This document shows, in pieces, positions 55,639 through 64,000 of a DNA stretch of 64,000 bases (position 1 is the first letter of the stretch; each line of letters begins with the position of its first letter). The notes under the pieces were generated by a model. That model did not search any database, was not told the DNA's origin, and saw only the letters and a program-made list of their open reading frames with translations. The position numbers were made by a program, and so were the translations under genes. The stretch spans positions 2,679,501 to 2,743,500 of the forward strand of contig OY718805.1 of the NCBI GenBank assembly GCA_963070105.1, read 5' to 3'. Source of the DNA: Litomosoides sigmodontis. Lineage: Eukaryota > Nematoda > Chromadorea > Rhabditida > Onchocercidae.

Positions 55639-56639
55639 AATCGGATTAAGATTTGAAATTTCATGTTGTAGTAAGCTTTTATCATTTGCGAAGCATTACA
55701 TTTTATAATTACAAGTATTGAAAGTCATAACCTTGCTTTCAATTTCTTTGTTTTCATTTTCTAGGAAATCGAAGCAGAAGTCCTTGTTAAAGTAACACTT
55801 CACTTAAAACTGCCCAGTGAAAGAATTTAAAACTTTCTTTTCTTGGAGGTGCGAATCGCATTTTATAACATAGGTAGCGAAGTAAAAGACCATCTCTATC
55901 TGAAATTCGCGGATCTTGAAAACTGGAATTTTTGATCCATTAAAAGCTGAATAATCAGGAACAGAAGATGGATTAAAAAATCAACATTTTAGGATAAGCA
56001 CAAAATTTTAACTTCAAAATAACTTACAACGTAAACATTTATTTGGAGATCTCCGTAAAAGTTTTCAGTTAATAGCAGATTAAACCGTGGAAAATGAACA
56101 ATATGCTTACTTTTTGCTGTCGATAATTTGTTGTATTATACATTTTTTTGTAATATGTTTACATCAAGTAATAATCATACATTCACTTTAAAATGTAACT
56201 CTTGTGGGTGCCCTGGAATTATGGGGAACCTATGTATCTATTAAACTGTTCGAAAAACTGCATTGCAACATCATTGCAGAACTACTGTTTCAATAATGTT
56301 TTCTAAAATGTACAATAAGACTGTAATCGTTAAGTCATGACTCAATTGTTTTTGCCGGTACTGAGCACAGTAAAATTGGGTTTTTTCTAGAAGTAAAGTT
56401 TGGTTTCCCTTTCATCACTAAGCAAACATTTTAGCATTTTCCGGAGGAAAACAGATGCACTGTTGTGAGTACTTTAGAATTTCCTTCCATGTAGCGAACT
56501 TGAAAATACAACAGTTAGCTTCAGCAAATGTTTTCATAATATATTCAAATTTTTCTTGTGGGAGAAAAGTACTTAATAGTTTGTTCTTGAAGCTCTCTAA
56601 AAGAAATTTCCTAAATTCAATGTGATACGATAACAATAA
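55639..56639. other. Convergent spacer VPS2-ALKBH7
   Basis: Contains the two 3' UTRs. The minus-strand open frame at 56418-56636 directly beyond the ALKBH7 stop has no family resemblance and is probably 3' UTR. I see no RNA gene. Confidence 0.5.
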
Positions 56640-58282
56640 CTAAATTATTTGTTCTACATCACTTTGTTGTAGTAATTGCCTCTTCTCTGCAATATCATTG
56701 ACGGAGTGCAATTCATTTTGCTGTACATTGCGTGGCAAATCACGACATACTATTGATATGCGACGACTTCGTAGGACTGGCATTCCCATGAAAAAGGAAT
56801 CCGCTTTACCGAGAACTTCGTGATAAAATTCGTAACGACTAAATTCCCTAGAAATATCCGACCTAACAAGCCGATTAATATGACAATTAAAAGCAGTGGT
56901 AGTGCACATCCTTTATAATTAAGACTTAATTCTAGCGGTTGCATTCTTAATATGAGTGGGAGGAGGCTCACTATTTTAATCATAGAAACCTTTCACTCAG
57001 TCAAATGATTTATGTGGCATAGTTCCAAATTACAATGAAATGCTAGATATGTTGCGTGGGAAATATATCTAAAATGCAAAATTTATTTTGAAAGTCTTGA
57101 AATAATTAAAAATTTGGAATTATTGAACTAGAAAACGAAATTTACCCTATTCTGTAGAGACATCGTCGTTGCAACAATAAATCAACGATGAGCTGATCTC
57201 TTTGCTCCTTATGTCGTAAACGCATCACGGCATCTGAGAGCAGGGAAAGACCGGCGATAACATCACCACAGTACTTGAAAAGAAACATCAATAAGTGCGA
57301 AATATAAATTATGAATGCATGTATTCATATTTGCTGGAGATCTGATCGTTAGCAACTTTCCGTAACTCTATTTCTGATGCCAACAAGGACTCTCCAAAAT
57401 ACATGTCTTACTTCTGCCATAATAATGAAAAAAGATTTAAAAAAAGTAATACCCTGACACTGTCAATGTGCGGCTTGATAACACCATCTTCATGCAAATC
57501 GAGGATATGTGCAAATAAAAGTTGTTCATCATCCTTTTTAAATGAATGTTTTCGAATTCGATCTATGATAGGTTCATTTTTCTCTGTCCATTTCAGTTGC
57601 TCTCGTTCACGATATAGATGAATAGCCTGAATTCTTGAAATGCTATACATAACGATGGATGATCTCGTATTCGAAATTCATTATTGAGTTCAATAATAGC
57701 AGACTTACATGAACGAAAAAGACTTTGATGTTCATAAGTAAAAAAAAAAAACTGCATATTTTAATGCTCACAGCATTTGTCAGTAATTTCATTAAATTCC
57801 AACAACCATCCTTCCAATTCAATTGTTAATAAAAGTTAGTGACAAAAAGCTATCATCAAAATTTAGAAAATTGTCAGAAAATTTAAGACAGGAGAAAGAA
57901 ATACCAATGAATTGCAAAAGTTCCTTCCATTAACCTTTTGATAACCACTTTAAATTAGAATTTATGAAAATGAAGTATGAGGTACAAAATTTAAATAGCT
58001 TGAAATTTGATGTCCCCCCATTGCAATTCAAACTCGAAACTCGAAAAGCTTAAAATTGAAATGGAAAAGCATTACATTATCCCAATGTGACTTTTCATAG
58101 CGCATCCGTTTCATGTGTGGATTAATTTCATCCAACAATGATGCTTCTTCCTGTTCCGTCACAAAATTTGGAATAACTGTGCAACACTTCAGCAGCACAT
58201 TTTTCATCTCTTTTGGCCATAAAGCATCGTTGTGGAAATGAATAAAATTAGCCTCGAAACGTCGAAGAATCGATAATTTCAT
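56640..58282 (-). CDS. ALKBH7: ALKBH7, mitochondrial Fe(II)/2-oxoglutarate dioxygenase
   Basis: ALKBH7 is a mitochondrial AlkB homologue linked in mammals to fat metabolism and programmed necrosis. Four exons: 58282-58076, 57626-57453, 57273-57146 and 56847-56640, about 238 codons. The N-terminus MKLSILRRFEANF is basic and amphipathic, fitting a mitochondrial presequence. Family segments follow: VIPNFVTEQEEASLLDEI; KRMRYEKSHWDN joined to AIHLYRE (the HWDxAIH hallmark); LLFAHILDLHEDGVIKPHID, whose HID supplies iron ligands His and Asp; YCGDVIAGLSLLSDAVMRL; YEFYHEVL with the distal iron ligand His; and LRSRRISIVCRDLP with the 2-oxoglutarate-binding arginine. All active-site residues are present. 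It lies downstream of CPT1 on the same strand, about 700 bases apart, which is suggestive given their shared mitochondrial fat-metabolism theme. Confidence 0.93.
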
Positions 58283-58986
58283 CCAAATACACTGTCGATT
58301 GATTCAGAAACTCTTTCAGAAAAAAAAAAAAAAACATCACAATTAGTGATTTACGAACGAAAGCAAATCACATAAGGCTTTTTGTAGGGTTCGTGACACG
58401 AATTGCAAAACGCAACGATCAATGCGTAGTAGATCGGATAAATTTGAAATTTGTATGTTATTCATCTATATAAGCTTAACTCTTTAAGGACCTTCCATAA
58501 ACATATTACAATATCCTGACTGTTTAGCCAGCTCAGAGGATTCTAATAACAAAAAAAAATACTAACAGCTAGATTTCAAAAAAGATTTAGAAAATACCGA
58601 CGTATAAATCATCCCATTCTTTCCAATAATACACAAAGTTATACAACTTTCTCGATATGACATATATGCGATTATTATAGATATTAATGATTTACAAACT
58701 TGGTAGCATACAGTAGTATACAACGTGTTGAAGAATGTATTTAATGATAAAATCAAAACACTGTATATGTACATATGTGTATAGGCAGATAAGAAAAATC
58801 CTCCTTGACGTTTGAAAATATTCACACTTAGCAAGTTTTAATTCACTATACGAATTTCTCAACATAACATATATGTGATTATTATAGATAATATAAAAAG
58901 CTATCTGACGACAACAAACAGTTTAAAGGAAATCTCTAATCGATTACTGAATGCATTGTACAATTCACTGAAATTTCGGTAACTCG
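58283..58986. other. CPT1-ALKBH7 spacer with imperfect direct repeat
   Basis: AT-rich, non-coding. Two related stretches of about 45 bases, near 58641-58690 and 58847-58895, share CATATATG-GATTATTATAGAT. The minus-strand open frame at 58562-58834 crosses the first copy and lacks coding character. Confidence 0.5.
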
Positions 58987-61900
58987 CTATCCTTGCAAAA
59001 GTAGACTCATCTCCTCAAGACTCTTGACAATATCATCTCGCAATCCTATCGAACTCTATAAATTACATTAAATTTAATACATAAATTAAGAGAAAACAAA
59101 TTGAAAACAGACTATTTTCGATGTTTATATCAAAAATAGAAAGTGCCACAATTAAACGTCCATAAAGATATTTGAGGGTAACTGACTGAGCATTATAGCA
59201 AAAATATTGCAATGCAGAATTTTGAAATTTCCTAAAAGTTTGTTTAAGATATAAATTACAAAAATAAAAAAAAAAACAAAACAAAACATACCGTATTACT
59301 CGCTGAACGTTTAGAGGAAATATGGAAAGAAAGTATATCTTCGCCGACAACAATGTACGAAACGCCATAACCATTATCATCTACTGGTCCAAAACCACCA
59401 CCAGCAGTGGCAAATTTATCTCTATCCACTTTCACGTGTTTCACTTCATCTCCACATTGATTCAATGGCGTTTGACTGGTAGAGAGCAGAAAAGTGGGCG
59501 GAAATATTCTTTCCAGGAACGGCGACTTCAACTTCAGATATCTCATGACAATGTACCTATAAAAAAAAGAAACCGTCATTAGCATTTCTCTTCAGTGCAT
59601 ACAAACAAATTCAATTGTGCCCGACGGCACGGAACGTATGTCCTAATGACGAAAAAGCTCAAATCAGCTGATTCAACTGAAAACATTCTCGATGAAGAGA
59701 TCGATTAAATGAAATCATTTCACAATGAAAAAATATCCGCATGCACATTACACCAATATCGAAGAGCATATTGGTTGAGTGACATTGGTTGAGCGATATT
59801 ACCGCAATTCACATTGCACTCAATCATTCCCATAGAGTGTAATTAAAAAAAAACAAACAAACAAAAAATTAGAAAAATTGGTAATTTCTAAAAATAACTC
59901 CATAATTGTCGTAATATTTACAGTGCAAAAAGATGTCGATCAATCCCTTTACCACACATTGCATCACGATACATTGTTTGATGATAATTACATGCAATAC
60001 GAAGCAATTTCAATCTCTCCTCATGCTAAAACATAAAACATATTTATCTAAATTTGTAACTGAAGAATTCAGAATATCGAATTGACAGTGTTAACATGAA
60101 AAAGTATTTTTCTCAACAAAATGTTTAAAGTAGCAAAATGAACTGAATCAGACTTACAGTACGATTTGAATCTAGCATAGCGTGAACAAAATCACAACTA
60201 TGCGTGGAACACGATCTAACAGTTTCCGTTCGTCCTTCTCGGAATAAACGCGTCGTTGATGCTTCGTAAGTCAAAGCAAATTTTTTCTGGTTCTAAAAGA
60301 CAAACATCCATAAGAATCCATAAGAAAAAAAGTAAAAAGCTCGTGCCTGAGATGGGTCAAGTGGGTTGGGTTAAGATGGGTCAAATAAAATTGCTAATCT
60401 GAGATATGCATTACCAAAAAAAAAAAAATTCTATACAGCTAAAGACCGGTAAGACTTGATTTTCGAAGCATGAGAGAAGACTTCTACATAGGGCTTTCTA
60501 CGTCTGTAGGACCAATGCAGCTGTAATATCAAAGAAGACAAAGCTTATTTTTACTCCAATAAATAATTTTTCTCAATAATTTACACGGTAGAAGGCTAGT
60601 TGTAGAACCAACTGAAGAAAACCATCCGGTGATACGCGTAACTTTTTTATAAGACCTTTACCATATTTAGTCCAAACTAGTAATGCCATTTCTACATCAT
60701 CAATTAAGGCCCGCGCTGTTTGGAAAGACCTCATAATTGCCATCTGAAATGAAAAAATATTAAAAAATTTCAAATAATGCTACAAATTCCTGAACTATCA
60801 AGCATATTTCCGTAACAAAAATGAACCAAATAATTCTAGCGCATTTTTGCTAAACCTCAAAAACGATTAACCACTTTGCTTAGTGCAGGTGAAAGAACTG
60901 AATTGAATCTTGACCGTTGACAGCACGAAGCATTCCTGGTCAACACGCTATGTATAATAAGGAACTGCATAATATTGAACCACATTAGTAATAGTAACAG
61001 CGATACTACTAATAATTTAATAATAATAATAATAATAATAACAATAACAATAGGACAATATACGTTTAATTCAGGAGTAATATGCCATCGTAATCGGTCA
61101 TATTTCGGGATTGATCGAACTTCCCCACGTGTATTCCCATTTTCGTCGTAATTATATTCACAAAGTGTCTTTATAGCACAAAATTCCATTAAGTGAGCCA
61201 CCACTGCTGCATCGCCCCTAAAGCATTCAGTTGCAGTTATAAAAAAAAAAAAAGTTTCGAAACGAAAATCAAAAATGTCAGATTAAGTTGGTTTAACAAA
61301 CACCTATTAAAACATATAAGAAAATATAACATTTAAAAGAGCCATTTTTTTTCAGTCATTACTATCAATGCCAACACTGCTTATTATGGTTTTGATTACT
61401 TGGAAATTTACTGTGTCAGCAGATAAGATTTTGTTTGTCAAGAACTCTTTGCAGAGTGTTCCTTGGCCTAAATTTTGCAAAATCAATAAATATAAAAACA
61501 TCAGTAATGTTTTTACTATATAATTTCAATTTTGTAAAAAAAGATATCATCAACTGATTTATAATGCAATCGTTTTTTAGCTCAAAATACTAATATCTTT
61601 TTTAGATATAGAAATTTTCTCTCGGATTAAAAAATTAAACAAAAAAGAGGCCTATCCACACTTGTTGCTAGTGACCTTATGTAAAAATAAAAAATAATAT
61701 ATCGTACAAGTACACTGATAAATATTTTCCGCGCTTTCGTTGGTAGCAAAACTTGAAATTTTAAAATTACTTCGTAAATATTTTGCTTGATGTTTACACT
61801 GAAAAATGTGCCGAAGTTGCAGCATTTAATTTGAATACACAAAAATCAGAATACATAAGGTAAAATTAAAAGGACAAACCATGAATGTTCAGCATTGATA

Positions 61901-64000
61901 CCAAAACGGCCATTTTTAAAAACAATAAAATTGAATGACTTATCGAACCAACGATCGCACCCAGTACCATGTAATAAGCTACTAGCCCAAGAATCCAATT
62001 TTGACGGATCCTCCTAGATTTGCTCACTAATTTAATGAAACAACCAGCTTCTTGTTAATAATAAATGTTGCTGAATAAAACTATTAGCTTCATAATGTCA
62101 GAGTAAGACTAATCTGCAAAAAAAGGAATCTAATAATTCCATGAAAGGTAAACTGAAAATACTCTAAGAGCTTCACTGTCTCAGCAATCTACCAGAAGAA
62201 CTGGGAAACATACGGAGTCGTAGAAAACTTCATGCTCATCTAGTATAACTGCAAATGCAGCTTTTTCAACTGCATGTAATGAAAGTTGATTGATTCCTGA
62301 TGCAAAGTAAGCTCTGCGTGCTTGCGCCCATACATCGCGATCACCGGCTGTTAAAGCAGCAATATGACTTTCTTCAGGATCTGGACTGACTTTCTCATTC
62401 AATATTGCTTCAAAACCCTTTTGCAATTCGCACGGCTCATATAGCCTGCAAAAAAATCGAAAATTTACAAGCTGGCTATAAGTAATTATTAATTAAAAAA
62501 ACCGCATTGACTAATAGTTAATGCAGATTGGAAAAATTAAATTTTTTAAATGCTCATTTTTTCTTGAAAACATTGTTTCTCCTAAGAAATAGTCAGTTTT
62601 TTCAGATGGATACTAATGATGTGGCCGTTCATGCGTACGCTTTACTTCACGTGCTCCCCGACTGCCAGCAATATTATTCGTTGAACAAAAGAGAAAAATA
62701 CTGAATTAAACAATGTACAATACCAAACATTTAAAGATTTTTAATTCTTTCTAAAAATTCAGCGACATTCTTTGGAATCCCTCACTTTTTTCTTCAGCAA
62801 AAATTCAAAACGTATCGTCGTCTAAAATATCTGACAAGAGCCCTACAGCTGTTTTTTTTCTTTAAATTGTTTACATTTAACTTTTTCTCGTTAATGTATG
62901 CTTGTCTCTGATATCATTTGTCATTTACATTGAAAATTTCATAAAATGCCTGCAATAAAGACATATATTAAAAAATTTAGCAGAAACTTGAACTTCTCAA
63001 AGGACTAACCCTTTCCCATTGTGAATGGCAAGACGAAACCAACGACCGCTGCAATACACCGCAACATGCTCCGCATCATTCCAATGACAAAATCTATCCT
63101 TCTCCAAACATGGCACACGACAACTGTTGAATAACCGCTCATACTGAGCGGTACAAAAGGGTATCTTGTACTGTGACAAAAATGAGAACTGAAAAATTTA
63201 GAACTTTTTATCGGAAATACATGACAATTTTCTGGACAGTTAACTCTTGGTTTACTTTATACGGAATCCAGTTTTCGCACTTATCACAATCAAACAGTCA
63301 CATTGCCACACTCTTGTCATCAATCGTTCATGCCGTACGATATTTCTTCAAATGTTTGAGAAGCGCTATTTGGAAAACTGACCGGTTTTATTTCCTGCCG
63401 TTCTATCATTCGACGGAATAAAAGTGCAGCCCACGTCAATGTAGCAGCACGAGCGGCTTGATTATGCGTCGGATGCGCTATGATGGAGTCCATGCCGTAG
63501 TAATTGCTAAAAAATAAAAAACATTAAAAAATTGTACTTGGCAATATAAAAATTAATTGAATAAAAATAAAAACTAACCTGTTAATCATTATCGGTGAAC
63601 GCTGTCTCAAATAAATAAATTCTTCCCACCAATCTCCAACGTAATTGATCGAAAGGAAAGATTTAATAATTAAATACCACTGCAAATGCCGCCCTACTCC
63701 ATTACGAAATTCTTCTGTAAGCTGAACCAGCTCATCATATTCTTTATCTGAGCATACCGGACGCATCGTACAAAGGTGCTGAAATTTACTTAAATTTTAA
63801 TTTTTTTTGCTCTTCAAAAAAAAATCATGTTTTTGACAAAAAAAAAATTCGCGCCCGTAAATCGTTTTATGATTTTCCTGAATGCAGTGAGCATGATCGT
63901 TAACAGAGATATCAAACGTGAGGAATATCGTCATTCTATTTCCTCCTATTAATGCTAACCTTATCAAGTGTATCGTCTAGTCGTGGTAATGGTAAGCGTG
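58987..64000 (-). CDS. cpt: Carnitine O-palmitoyltransferase 1 (5' part outside window)
   Basis: CPT1 in the outer mitochondrial membrane transfers long-chain acyl groups from CoA to carnitine, the gate to beta-oxidation. Minus-strand exons run from the window edge ([12 protein letters not shown]) to the TAG at 58987. Landmarks in order: [20 protein letters not shown] and [13 protein letters not shown] (63770-63580); [78 protein letters not shown] and [14 protein letters not shown]; then [12 protein letters not shown] with the catalytic histidine (near 61205); [42 protein letters not shown]; and [18 protein letters not shown]. The last exon (59055-58987) ends LLLQG. The N-terminal membrane segments that separate CPT1 from CPT2 lie beyond the window, but the exons seen resemble CPT1. 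Confidence 0.95.

Overview
The window is nuclear DNA of a nematode, probably a filarial (spirurid) worm. It is strongly AT-rich. Genes are cut into many short exons, with GTAAGT-type donors and TTTTCAG or TTTTTAG acceptors, and ATG codons often lie a few bases after an unpaired acceptor, as expected for spliced-leader trans-splicing. Nematode-type chitin synthase and an ACF1-type remodeller gene fit this. Species is not decided. Gene models were built by hand from phase-compatible splice sites and protein family resemblance; no alignment was run.

Layout: 0.2-0.7 kb (+) a single C2H2 finger behind a signal-peptide-like exon. 1.1-6 kb (-) three genes: a small acidic protein, calmodulin-lysine methyltransferase (CAMKMT), and a CENP-S/MHF1 histone-fold protein with an unusually long C-terminal extension. 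6-9 kb is non-coding. 9-25.8 kb (+) is a head-to-tail run of BAZ1A/ACF1, ASH2L and deoxyhypusine synthase. 28.3-45.8 kb (+) is one large chitin synthase gene, with long introns holding CA arrays, palindromes and minisatellites. 47.2-49.9 kb (+) is a sphingomyelin synthase. 50.3-53 kb (-) is an unrecognised roughly 400-residue protein. 53.6-55.6 kb (+) is VPS2/CHMP2A. 56.6-58.3 kb (-) is ALKBH7. 59-64 kb (-) is carnitine palmitoyltransferase 1, whose 5' part lies beyond the window.

The genes are mostly housekeeping: chromatin (CENP-S, ACF1, ASH2), translation factor modification (DHPS), chitin and sphingolipid synthesis, ESCRT-III, and mitochondrial fat metabolism (CPT1, ALKBH7). The most unusual gene is the CENP-S/MHF1 homologue. 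Its histone fold continues, through exons whose phases all agree, into about 370 extra residues with a PIP-box/PIP-degron-like motif and an acidic tail. Also notable are a perfect 30-bp inverted repeat 3' of chitin synthase, a perfect 26-bp palindrome in its first intron, and a tandem array of splice-donor-like units.
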